Assembly: GCA_012511395.1 (NCBI GenBank)
Contig: JAAZGD010000004.1
Span: forward strand, 1 to 10,689
Reading direction: 5' to 3'
Length of the DNA: 10,689 bases
Source: Clostridiales bacterium
Lineage (GTDB): Bacteria; Bacillota; Clostridia; Peptostreptococcales; Anaerovoracaceae
In this document: piece by piece, positions 1 through 6,393 of the stretch
Position numbering within the stretch: the first letter of the stretch is position 1
How the letters are laid out: every line of letters starts with the position of its first letter
The notes under the pieces: generated by a model
What the model was told of the DNA's origin: nothing
Seen by the model: the letters and a program-made list of their open reading frames with translations, nothing else
The model's database searches: none
Translations under genes and position numbers: made by a program

Positions 1-723
1 ATCAATATCAGCTCCTACTGTTAAAGATACGTTTGAAGCAAGAGTCCAGGGGGTTGTAGTCCAGGCAAGGAAGTATTCATCCTTATCCTTCCTTTTGAAT
101 TTTACTGTGATGGTAAGGGTTTTAATGTCTTTATATCCTTGGGCCACTTCGTGAGAAGCAAGGCCTGTTCCGCACCTTGGACAGTAGGGAAGAATTTTAT
201 GACCTTCAAAAATAAGGCCTGCTTTAAAGAACTCCTTAATGATCCACCAACCTGATTCTATGTAATCGTTATTCAGTGTTATATAAGGGTCATCCATATC
301 TATAAGAAAGCCCATGCGCTCAGTCATCTGGCGCCACAGTCCTTCATACTTGAAAACAGACTCTCTGCATTTTTCATTAAACTCTTTTATGCCATACTTC
401 TCGATATCCTGCTTCCCCGACATGCCAAGCTGCTTTTCCACTTCAATTTCAACGGGCAGCCCATGAGTGTCCCAGCCTGCTTTTCGTTTGACTCTGAAAC
501 CTTTCATGGTCTTATAACGACATACGGAATCCTTAAGAGTTCTTGCCATAACGTGGTGAATTCCGGGATGACCGTTTGCAGTAGGGGGGCCTTCATAAAA
601 TATGAAGGAGGGCATGCCTTCTCTTGTGGTAATGCACTTTGTTAAAAGGTCTTCTTCCTTCCAATGGTGGGCTTGGGAAAGCTGCACATCTTTAATGGGC
701 TTTTGCGACAGTGGTTTGAACAT
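1..723 (-). CDS. ileS: Isoleucyl-tRNA synthetase, N-terminal part (cut by window edge), GIHH variant
   Basis: This is a class I aminoacyl-tRNA synthetase that charges tRNA-Ile with isoleucine in the cytoplasm. Only the first 241 codons are present, from ATG at 721-723 reading left, and the frame is still open at base 1; a full enzyme is about 1,030-1,050 residues. Visible landmarks are the ATP-site stretch FYEGPPTANG at residues 42-51, followed by GIHH at 54-57 in place of the usual HIGH; KAGWDTHGLPVE at 81-92; CPRCGTGLASHEV at 181-193, a probable metal-binding cluster; and WTTTPWT at 221-227, the threonine-rich entry to the CP1 editing domain. These fit the IleRS2 (eukaryote-like) type rather than the Bacillus-type IleRS1. 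A possible ribosome site, AAAGGA at 734-739, lies 10 nt before the start. Expression is probably controlled by the T-box leader immediately upstream. Confidence 0.96.
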   Translation of the reverse strand, partial: MFKPLSQKPIKDVQLSQAHHWKEEDLLTKCITTREGMPSFIFYEGPPTANGHPGIHHVMARTLKDSVCRYKTMKGFRVKRKAGWDTHGLPVEIEVEKQLGMSGKQDIEKYGIKEFNEKCRESVFKYEGLWRQMTERMGFLIDMDDPYITLNNDYIESGWWIIKEFFKAGLIFEGHKILPYCPRCGTGLASHEVAQGYKDIKTLTITVKFKRKDKDEYFLAWTTTPWTLASNVSLTVGADID

Positions 724-743
724 TCCTCTTTAATCCTTTCAAA

Positions 744-772
744 TAAAAATCCCCAACTTATTAAGCCAGGGA
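744..772 (-). terminator. T-box regulated intrinsic terminator before ileS
   Basis: On the minus strand TCCCTGGCTT (763-772) pairs with AAGTTGGGGA (750-759) around a 3-nt loop, with three G-U pairs, and is followed by TTTTTATTT. Its left arm overlaps CGTCCCT, which forms the antiterminator with the T-box sequence at 786-800. The two structures therefore exclude each other, as expected for transcription attenuation. Confidence 0.9.
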
Positions 773-955
773 CGATTGTATTTAACCGCGGTACCACCCT
801 AATTGTTCTCAAAAAAAAATGAGAACCACTTGATTGTTTTAAAGACTCAGGAAGTGATATTCAATCCTTGTTTCACCGTTGGGCTCTCAGCTTTTCTGCC
901 AAACTCTCTGTAAGGTTTTTAGGCAAGGTCTACTTTGGTTTCCGTCACAGTCTTT
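745..955 (-). ncRNA. T-box riboswitch (tRNA-Ile sensing) upstream of ileS
   Basis: The minus-strand leader has the full T-box layout. The base of Stem I pairs AAAGACT (949-955) with AGTCTTT (841-847). The specifier region reads GAATATCACTTC, with the codon ATC (Ile) at 856-858. A Stem III-like hairpin pairs GTTCTC (821-826 in minus reading) with GAGAAC (805-810) across an A/T-rich loop. The T-box proper, AGGGTGGTACCGCGG, is at 786-800, and CGTCCCT at 768-774 can pair with its AGGG to form the antiterminator. The UGGU acceptor-binding bulge fits a tRNA with discriminator A73, as tRNA-Ile has. By family knowledge, uncharged tRNA-Ile stabilises the antiterminator and turns on ileS. The identity is read directly from the sequence; the exact Stem I fold was not computed. 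Confidence 0.95.
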
Positions 956-977
956 TTTATGAGGTATTAACGGTTTA

Positions 978-1006
978 ATGATAAGGTAAGAACCTCTTTG
1001 TGTCAA
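978..1006 (-). promoter_or_regulatory. Sigma-A-type promoter for the T-box/ileS transcript
   Basis: On the minus strand a perfect -35 TTGACA (1001-1006) is followed after exactly 17 bp by TATCAT (978-983), a good -10. Transcription would start near 970, some 15 nt before the base of Stem I, which fits the leader. Confidence 0.85.
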
Positions 1007-1095
1007 GTTTAAATACATAAAGTTACTCCATAATCTTAGAAAATTTGTATTAATTCAAAGAATGCCCCCTATATTTTAGATATTTTTTGTTATTT

Positions 1096-1116
1096 ATTAC
1101 AATTTATTCTTGTAAT
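1096..1116. promoter_or_regulatory. Inverted repeat overlapping the argG -35, possible operator
   Basis: ATTACAA (1096-1102) and TTGTAAT (1110-1116) form a perfect 7-bp inverted repeat with a 7-bp spacer. The right arm covers the argG -35. A related element, ACAATTTAAT, recurs at 1121-1130 as a near copy of ACAATTTATT at 1099-1108, 22 bp away and on about the same helix face. This could be a repressor site, with ArgR an obvious candidate, but the arms do not match the published ARG box well. The region is A/T-rich, so chance is possible. Confidence 0.4.
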
Positions 1117-1138
1117 TGAAACAATTTAATGGTAATAT
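1110..1138 (+). promoter_or_regulatory. Probable argG operon promoter
   Basis: The -35-like TTGTAA (1110-1115) and the -10-like TAATAT (1133-1138) are separated by 17 bp. Transcription would begin near 1145, leaving a leader of about 45 nt before argG. The promoter diverges from the ileS promoter with about 100 bp between the two -35 elements. Confidence 0.65.
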
Positions 1139-1171
1139 ATGTTTCATTCTTGGATTTTAACAATTATACGA

Positions 1172-1178
1172 AAGGAGG
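1172..1178 (+). promoter_or_regulatory. Ribosome binding site that fixes the argG start
   Basis: AAGGAGG lies 10 nt before ATG 1189. The in-frame ATG at 1129 has no such site and falls upstream of the predicted -10, so the 20 extra N-terminal residues of the longer reading frame are not likely to be translated. Confidence 0.85.
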
Positions 1179-1188
1179 CTTGGTTATT

Positions 1189-2457
1189 ATGGCAAAAGAA
1201 AAAGTAGTGCTTGCCTATTCCGGGGGGCTTGACACCTCAATTATTATTCCCTGGTTAAAAGAGAATTATGACTATGAAGTGATTGCAGTATGCCTTGATG
1301 CAGGACAAAAGGAGGACTTCGATGCCATAAGACGCAAAGCCGTTGACACAGGCGCATCAAGAGCCTATGTTTTAGATATAAGGGAGGAGTTTATTACAGA
1401 TTATATATGGCCCACATTAAAAGCAGGGGCAGCCTATGAGAATGACTACCTTCTTGGAACATCCATGGCAAGACCTCTCATGGCTCAAAAGCTGGTGGAG
1501 GTGGCACAAAAGGAAGGGGCATATATTATTGCTCACGGCTGTACAGGCAAAGGAAACGATCAGGTAAGATTTGAAACCACCATTAAAGCCTTAAGCCCTC
1601 AGATAAAAATCATTGCACCCTGGAGGGTATGGGACCTTTGTTCAAGAGAGGACTGTATTGCCTACGCTGAGCAAAGGGGTGTTAAAATCAATCAGACTGT
1701 AGAAAATATTTATTCAAGAGACGAGAATATCTGGCATATAAGCCATGAAGGAGGGAATCTGGAAAACCCCTGGAATGAGCATGAGGATTCCATACATGTC
1801 TTAAGTGTGCCTGCCGAAAAAGGGCCGGACACGCCTTCCTACGTGGAGATTCACTTTGAAAAAGGTATTCCCACAAAAATAGACGGTGTAGACATGGACC
1901 CTGTGGCCTTGCTTTTAAAGCTTAATGAAATGGGTTCAAGACACGGGGTGGGTACTATAGATATTGTTGAGAACAGACTTGTGGGAATGAAGTCAAGAGG
2001 AGTATATGAAACTCCGGGAGGAACTATTCTTTATAAAGCGCATAAAGCTTTGGAAAAGCTTATTTTAGACAGGGACACCATGCAGTATAAGAACATAGTT
2101 GCTGAAAAATGGGCTCAGCTTGTTTACGATGGGCTGTGGTTCACGCCTTTAAGGGAAGCCATTGAGGCCTTTGTTAATAAAACTCAGGAGCAGGTGGAAG
2201 GCGATGTGAGGGTTAAGCTCTATAAGGGCTCCGCTGTTTCAGTGGCAACACGCTCACCTTACTCCTTATACAGTGAAGAATTTGCCACCTTCAGTAAGGA
2301 TGAAGTATATAAACAAAGCGACGCTGAAGGTTTTATTAACCTGTTCAGCCTGCCCCTTAAGATAAGGGCAATTCAAAAGGAAGCAAGAGAAGGAGGCTCA
2401 ACTGAAAATGAAGCTTTGGAAAGGAAGGTTCTCAAAGCAGGCGACTTTATCTGCTGA
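1189..2457 (+). CDS. argG: Argininosuccinate synthase
   Basis: The enzyme condenses citrulline and aspartate using ATP, giving argininosuccinate, AMP and pyrophosphate; this is the next-to-last step of arginine synthesis in the cytoplasm. Starting at ATG 1189 it is 422 residues, against about 400 for most bacterial ArgG proteins. The N-type ATP pyrophosphatase loop AYSGGLDTS is at residues 9-17. Further in are YLLGTSMARP, AHGCTGKGNDQVRFE (citrulline/aspartate and ATP contacts) and SRDENIWHISHEGGNLE, all typical of the family. The usual C-terminal end (NLFSLPLKIRAI) is followed by an unusual tail of about 20 residues, encoded in the stretch that overlaps the start of argH by 50 nt. argH follows in the +1 frame, so the two genes are certainly co-transcribed and may be translationally linked. 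A promoter at 1110-1138 and a nearby inverted repeat may control it. Function is very secure; only the tail is odd. Confidence 0.97.
   Translation: MAKEKVVLAYSGGLDTSIIIPWLKENYDYEVIAVCLDAGQKEDFDAIRRKAVDTGASRAYVLDIREEFITDYIWPTLKAGAAYENDYLLGTSMARPLMAQKLVEVAQKEGAYIIAHGCTGKGNDQVRFETTIKALSPQIKIIAPWRVWDLCSREDCIAYAEQRGVKINQTVENIYSRDENIWHISHEGGNLENPWNEHEDSIHVLSVPAEKGPDTPSYVEIHFEKGIPTKIDGVDMDPVALLLKLNEMGSRHGVGTIDIVENRLVGMKSRGVYETPGGTILYKAHKALEKLILDRDTMQYKNIVAEKWAQLVYDGLWFTPLREAIEAFVNKTQEQVEGDVRVKLYKGSAVSVATRSPYSLYSEEFATFSKDEVYKQSDAEGFINLFSLPLKIRAIQKEAREGGSTENEALERKVLKAGDFIC
2391..2396 (+). promoter_or_regulatory. Ribosome binding site for argH inside argG
   Basis: AGGAGG sits 11 nt before ATG 2408, wholly within the argG coding frame. 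It supports 2408 as the true argH start and therefore the long overlap between the two genes. Confidence 0.8.
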
Positions 2458-3718
2458 TAAATTCAACTCTTCAATCAATACAGATAAAAGGCTTTGGCTT
2501 AAGGATATTGACCTAAGCCTTGCTCACGGCAGAATGCTGGCAAAACAAAAAATAATATCGGAAAGAGATTTCTCCCTTATAGAAAAAGGTCTTCTGGAAA
2601 TAAAGGAAGAAGTTTTAGGGGGTAAGATTTCCTTTACAGATGAATATGAAGATATTCACATGGCCATAGAGACTATCCTTACAGAAAGAATTGGAGATTC
2701 CGGTAAAAGGCTTCATACGGCAAGGAGCAGAAACGATCAGGTGGCTACAGACTTAAGGATGTATTTAAAGGACGAAACCCTGGAAATTATCTCTCTCCTT
2801 GACAGCCTCATGGAAGAGATTGAAAGCATTGCTGACAAAAACAGGGATACCATTCTTCCCGGTTTTACTCATATGCAAAAAGCCCAGCCTGTTACGCTGA
2901 CCATGCATTTATCAGCCTATAGGGAGATGTTTTTACGAGATAGGGAAAGGCTTGAGGATTCCATTAAAAGGACTGATGTAATGCCTTTAGGCTCCTGTGC
3001 TCTTTCGGGAACCTCTTACAATATCGACAGACAAAGTGTAAAGGAGGAGCTTAGGTTTAGGGAGCTTTCGAAAAATCCCATGGACGCAGTGTCTGACAGA
3101 GACTTCGTTTTGGAGCTTCTTTTTATAATCTCTCTCATTATGATGCACCTTTCAAGGTTTTCAGAGGAGATCATAATTTTTTCCACCTCTGAATTCAACT
3201 ACATTGAGCTGGATGACAGCTATAGCACAGGAAGCAGTATTATGCCCCAAAAGAAAAACCCTGATATGGCAGAGCTGGTCCGAGGAAAAACAGGAAGGGT
3301 ATATGGGAATCTGATGGCCATGCTGACTGTAATGAAGGGCCTGCCCTTAACCTACAACAAGGATATGCAGGAGGATAAGGAGCTTATATTTGATTCTGTA
3401 GATACAGTTAAAGCTTCCTTGGAAATATTCACGGAAATGATAGGCACAGCAACCTTCAATAAAGAGGTGATGGAAAAAGACTTAAAAACAGGATATATGA
3501 ACGCAACCGATGCCGCAGACTATCTTGTTAAAAAAGGTGTACCCTTCAGGGAGTGCCATGAGATAATAGGAAGGATGGTGCTTGCCCTTTCCAAGGAAGG
3601 AAAGGATATTGAAGATTTAACCTTACCTCAGCTGAAGGCGTATTCGCCTTATTTCGAGGAGGACATCTATGAAGCTGTAGATGTAAGAAATCTGATCAAA
3701 AACAGAAAAGAGAAATGA
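2408..3718 (+). CDS. argH: Argininosuccinate lyase
   Basis: This enzyme splits argininosuccinate into arginine and fumarate, the last step of arginine synthesis. It belongs to the fumarase/aspartase superfamily and works as a homotetramer. The 436-residue product begins MKLWKGRFSK, the normal ArgH N-terminus, so the start at 2408 is firm. Family motifs in order are HTARSRNDQ (103-111), the THMQKAQP stretch (154-161) that holds the catalytic histidine region, DAVSDRDF (226-233), and the superfamily signature GSSIMPQKKNPD (275-286) with the catalytic serine on the mobile loop. It is slightly shorter than the 455-465 residues common in the family, mostly at the C-terminus. It starts 50 nt inside argG in a different frame, and its stop overlaps the rlmN start as ATGA. 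Confidence 0.97.
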   Translation: MKLWKGRFSKQATLSADKFNSSINTDKRLWLKDIDLSLAHGRMLAKQKIISERDFSLIEKGLLEIKEEVLGGKISFTDEYEDIHMAIETILTERIGDSGKRLHTARSRNDQVATDLRMYLKDETLEIISLLDSLMEEIESIADKNRDTILPGFTHMQKAQPVTLTMHLSAYREMFLRDRERLEDSIKRTDVMPLGSCALSGTSYNIDRQSVKEELRFRELSKNPMDAVSDRDFVLELLFIISLIMMHLSRFSEEIIIFSTSEFNYIELDDSYSTGSSIMPQKKNPDMAELVRGKTGRVYGNLMAMLTVMKGLPLTYNKDMQEDKELIFDSVDTVKASLEIFTEMIGTATFNKEVMEKDLKTGYMNATDAADYLVKKGVPFRECHEIIGRMVLALSKEGKDIEDLTLPQLKAYSPYFEEDIYEAVDVRNLIKNRKEK

Positions 3719-4752
3719 TGAACATTAAGGATTACGATCTTAGTGAGTTAAAGGAAATCATGGTGTCTTTAAAAGAACCCTCCTATAGAGCAGTCCAGCT
3801 CTTTGAAGGACTTTATAAGGGGGCACCTGATTTTATGTCTGTTAAAAACATACCCAAAACTCTTTTAAACAGCCTTTTGGAGAAGGGCTTCCATGAAGGG
3901 ACTTTAGAGGTTTTGAGAGACCAGTACTCGGAAAAGGACGGGACTCATAAAATCCTTTTCAGGTTGAAGGACGCAGAGACCATAGAAACTGTAGTTATGA
4001 AGTATAAGTACGGGCTTTCGGTCTGTGTATCAAGTCAGGTGGGCTGCCTTATGGGATGTACATTCTGCGCATCTGCCATAGGCGGTAAAGTGAGAAACTT
4101 AAGCCCGGGGGAAATGGCGGACCAGGTTATTTCCTCAGAGCGGATCACAGGCGAAAGAATAGGCCATATGGTGGTTATGGGAATGGGAGAGCCCTTTGAT
4201 AATTATGAAAATCTCAGCAAGTTCTTAAGGCTTTTACATGAAGAAAAGGGAAAGAATATGAGCTATAGGAATATGACTGTTTCCACAGCGGGCATTGTAC
4301 CCATGATAAAAAGGTTTGGGGAAGATTTCCCCCAGGTTAATCTTGCCATATCCCTTCACAGTGCAAAAGATGAAGTAAGAACCATGCTTATGCCTATAAA
4401 TAAACGGTACCCTGTAGGTGAAGTAATAAATGCGGCAAAGGATTATTCAGAGAAAACGAAAAGAAGGATAACCTTCGAATATGCTCTTATTAAAGGTGTT
4501 AACGACAGCCAAAAGGATATGGAAGAACTTTCCCGGCTTTTGAAGGGCATGCTCTGCCATGTGAATTTGATACCCTTGAACCCTGTAAAAGAAAGTGGAT
4601 ATAAGGGTACAGAAAGGTCTGAGGCAGAGAATTTTGCGCTGTTTTTAAAGGGTTTTGGCGTTGAAGCCACAGTGAGAAGACAGCTTGGAAAGGAAATTGA
4701 TGGAGCCTGCGGGCAACTTCGTGTTGCCGAGAAGGGGAGTTTAAGTGTATAA
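3715..4752 (+). CDS. rlmN: Dual-specificity RNA methyltransferase RlmN (radical SAM)
   Basis: RlmN makes 2-methyladenosine at A2503 of 23S rRNA and, as shown for the E. coli enzyme, at A37 of some tRNAs, using two SAM molecules and a 4Fe-4S cluster. The product is 345 residues. The cluster motif CX3CX2C is at C111, C115 and C118. C104 lies seven residues before it and C332 (in GACGQL) near the C-terminus; these align with the two mechanistic cysteines C118 and C355 of E. coli RlmN. MGMGEP (155-160) is the GEP motif for SAM binding, and AISLHS follows further on. The C355 equivalent and the length separate it from catalytically different paralogues, but Cfr also keeps that cysteine, so housekeeping RlmN is a judgement from overall motifs. 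The start is ATG 3715 (or ATG 3718 directly after it), overlapping the argH stop, with only a weak purine-rich site upstream, suggesting translational coupling to argH. Confidence 0.93.
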   Translation: MMNIKDYDLSELKEIMVSLKEPSYRAVQLFEGLYKGAPDFMSVKNIPKTLLNSLLEKGFHEGTLEVLRDQYSEKDGTHKILFRLKDAETIETVVMKYKYGLSVCVSSQVGCLMGCTFCASAIGGKVRNLSPGEMADQVISSERITGERIGHMVVMGMGEPFDNYENLSKFLRLLHEEKGKNMSYRNMTVSTAGIVPMIKRFGEDFPQVNLAISLHSAKDEVRTMLMPINKRYPVGEVINAAKDYSEKTKRRITFEYALIKGVNDSQKDMEELSRLLKGMLCHVNLIPLNPVKESGYKGTERSEAENFALFLKGFGVEATVRRQLGKEIDGACGQLRVAEKGSLSV

Positions 4753-4792
4753 TTAATAAAATGTGAAGTTGTAAATAAGGGAGGCGGTTAAG

Positions 4793-5215
4793 ATGGTTAA
4801 GTTGCTGGTTGGACATAAAGGGTCCGGCAAAACAAAGATGATGGTAGATTATGCTAACGAAGCCGTTTCAAACATTGACGGCACTATCGTTTTCATCGAT
4901 ACAGACACAAGACTTATGTACGACTTAAATTACAATATTCGCTTTATAAGTATGGAGGAATTCCCTCATATTACAAACAGCGATGAATATATAGGGTTCC
5001 TCTATGGGGTAATAAGCGGGGACCACGACTTGGAACTGATTTTTATTGATGGAATTCTAAGACACGCTGATTTTGAGATTCCGGATCTGGCAGAATTTAT
5101 TGAGAGATTAAAGGACATATCCATAGTCCATGAGCTGGATTTCGTGGTCAGCATCAGCGCAGACAAGGAAGAGTTAAACCACGTGAACTTTGAGGGCTGC
5201 GAAATATTAAATTAA
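4793..5215 (+). CDS. Small P-loop NTPase-like protein of unknown function
   Basis: I do not recognise a characterised family. The 140-residue protein begins with a beta strand and a clear Walker A motif, GHKGSGKT, at residues 7-14. A hydrophobic strand, TIVFIDTDTR (31-40), follows, then a Walker B-like ELIFIDG (81-87, with D86), and a further strand at 115-121. This resembles a minimal P-loop ATPase core without obvious added domains, signal peptide or membrane segment. Similar small clostridial proteins are often labelled ATP-binding or PilT-like, but that label rests on the P-loop only. A strong ribosome site, GGGAGG (4779-4784), lies 8 nt before the start. It follows rlmN by 40 nt without a terminator, so it probably belongs to the argGH-rlmN transcript. 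A hairpin after its stop may end that transcript. Confidence 0.85.
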   Translation: MVKLLVGHKGSGKTKMMVDYANEAVSNIDGTIVFIDTDTRLMYDLNYNIRFISMEEFPHITNSDEYIGFLYGVISGDHDLELIFIDGILRHADFEIPDLAEFIERLKDISIVHELDFVVSISADKEELNHVNFEGCEILN

Positions 5216-5221
5216 TAGTAA

Positions 5222-5258
5222 GCGGGATTTTTATGGGCAGCCATGAGAATCCCGTTCT
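5222..5258 (+). terminator. Hairpin after the P-loop gene, probable weak terminator
   Basis: GCGGGATT (5222-5229) pairs with AATCCCGT (5248-5255), and an inner ATGG/CCAT stem (5233-5236 with 5241-5244) closes on a 4-nt loop. The run after it, TCTTAATATATTTA, is rich in T but not a clean U-tract, so termination may be partial. Its position between two operons supports a terminator role. Confidence 0.55.
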
Positions 5259-5267
5259 TAATATATT

Positions 5268-5318
5268 TAGGCTTTGGGGTTAAATGTTTTTTCTTTATTT
5301 GCATGATGTTTAAGCCTA
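5268..5318. repeat. Inverted repeat TAGGCTT/AAGCCTA in the lipoprotein gene leader
   Basis: TAGGCTT (5268-5274) and AAGCCTA (5312-5318) form a perfect 7-bp inverted repeat about 44 bp apart centre to centre. The right arm runs straight into TATAAT, so a protein bound here would cover the -10. It could be a pair of repressor half-sites or a chance match. No known purine riboswitch core is visible here. Confidence 0.35.
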
Positions 5319-5327
5319 TAATATATT
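5294..5327 (+). promoter_or_regulatory. Promoter region of the nucleoside transport operon
   Basis: A perfect -10, TATAAT, is at 5317-5322 with a poor -35 (TTTATT, 5294-5299) at 17 bp. An overlapping alternative pairs TTGCAT (5299-5304) with TATATT (5322-5327), also at 17 bp. Either gives a short leader of about 40 nt before the lipoprotein gene. I cannot tell which one is used. Confidence 0.6.
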
Positions 5328-5373
5328 TATACTATAAGGAAGTTGTAAAATTTGAACTTAAAGGAGGAATGAA

Positions 5374-6372
5374 ATGAAAAAAGCATTAGCTATCGTATTA
5401 AGCCTTCTTCTCGTATTTGGCATGGTCGCCTGTGGCGGCGGTGCTGAAGTGGAGGAAGGACCTCTCGTAGTCCTCATTACTGACACAGGCGGTCTTGGAG
5501 ACGAATCCTTTAACGACTCTGCATGGGCAGGATTCCAAAGAGCAGAGACTGAACTGGGCGTGCAAATTCAGGTAATTGAATCTGCAACCTCAGATGACTA
5601 TCTCCCCAACATCTCTGCAGCTGTAGAGGCAGGGGCTGCTCTTATTATCTGCAATGGATTCCTGATGGCAGAAGCAACTCAGCAGGGTGCTGAACAGTAT
5701 CCTGATCAGGCCTTTGCTCTTGTTGACTCTGCAGATGCCCAAGCACCAAATATTTTGAACCTGACCTTCAATGAGCAGGAAGGTTCCTTCCTTGTAGGCG
5801 TTGCTGCAGCAGCCATGACCGAGTCCAATGTAATCGGTTTTGTAGGAGGAATTCAGCTTCCGTTAATTGAGAAGTTCCAGTTTGGTTTCCAGGCAGGCGT
5901 TAAGGCCGCAAATCCTGATGCACAAGTTCTTATTAACTACACCCAGTCCTTCTCCGACTCTGCTTTAGGTAAAGAAAATGCACTTGCTCAGAACAAGCTG
6001 GGCGCTGATGTTATTTACCATGCTTCAGGCGGATGCGGAATCGGTGTAATTCAGGCTGCCGGCGAGCAGGATTTCTGGGCAATCGGTGTGGACCAGGATC
6101 AATCTGCACTTGACCCTGACCACGTTCTTTGTTCCATGATTAAGAGAGTGGATGTAGCAACCTTCAACGCTATTAAAATGGTTGTAGACGGAGAATTCGA
6201 GGGCGGTGGATACGTATTCTCTTTGGCTGATGAAGGTATCGGCGCAGGTGATGAGGCAGGCAATCTGCCGGCTGACGTTCTTGCTTCGATAGAAGTGTGG
6301 AAAGAAAAAATAGTTAACGGCGAATTCGAAGTACCTTATGACGCAAATACATTCGCTAACTTTTCACTTTAA
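5374..6372 (+). CDS. BMP/PnrA-family nucleoside-binding lipoprotein
   Basis: This is the substrate-binding receptor of an ABC importer, anchored outside the cytoplasmic membrane. The N-terminus has two lysines, a hydrophobic core and a lipobox ending MVAC, so C20 is the expected lipidated residue. The mature part follows the BMP (PnrA/TmpC/BmpA) pattern: TDTGGLGDESFNDSAWAGF (36-54) carrying ligand-contact Asp and Asn positions, FNEQEGSFLVG (132-142), GFVGG (155-159), the FQFGFQAG stretch (168-175), and IGVDQDQ (237-243). Length, 332 residues, is normal. Family members bind purine nucleosides (PnrA, NupN), so a nucleoside ligand such as guanosine or inosine is likely but not proven. The ribosome site AAGGAGG (5361-5367) is strong. 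It is the first gene of the operon with the ATPase and two permeases, and a large hairpin follows its stop. Confidence 0.94.
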   Translation: MKKALAIVLSLLLVFGMVACGGGAEVEEGPLVVLITDTGGLGDESFNDSAWAGFQRAETELGVQIQVIESATSDDYLPNISAAVEAGAALIICNGFLMAEATQQGAEQYPDQAFALVDSADAQAPNILNLTFNEQEGSFLVGVAAAAMTESNVIGFVGGIQLPLIEKFQFGFQAGVKAANPDAQVLINYTQSFSDSALGKENALAQNKLGADVIYHASGGCGIGVIQAAGEQDFWAIGVDQDQSALDPDHVLCSMIKRVDVATFNAIKMVVDGEFEGGGYVFSLADEGIGAGDEAGNLPADVLASIEVWKEKIVNGEFEVPYDANTFANFSL

Positions 6373-6393
6373 CAGCCCACAAACATAATACTA

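Noticed and set aside
463..645. 60-residue plus-strand open frame inside the ileS region
   Set aside because: It lies antisense to clearly coding ileS sequence with family motifs, has no ribosome site, and its product resembles nothing.
1031..1045. CodY-box-like sequence TAATCTTAGAAAATT between ileS and argG
   Set aside because: It matches the consensus AATTTTCWGAAAATT at 11 of 15 positions, which is weak in such A/T-rich DNA; not enough to call a site.
1046..1058. ARG-box-like TGTAT-TA-ATTCA upstream of argG
   Set aside because: The half-sites are 2 bp apart rather than the 4 bp of the ARG box, and the left half is imperfect.
1129..1188. Upstream extension of argG to ATG 1129
   Set aside because: The ATG lies before the predicted -10 and without an SD, while AAGGAGG at 1172-1178 serves ATG 1189, where the normal ArgG N-terminus begins.
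4443..4816. Two overlapping minus-strand open frames (75 and 105 codons) opposite rlmN
   Set aside because: Both are antisense to conserved rlmN codons, have no SD or recognisable domain, and look like shadow frames.
5216..5373. Possible purine riboswitch before the nucleoside-binding lipoprotein gene
   Set aside because: I looked for the conserved three-way-junction core and loop sequences and found none; only a hairpin, an inverted repeat and promoter elements are visible.
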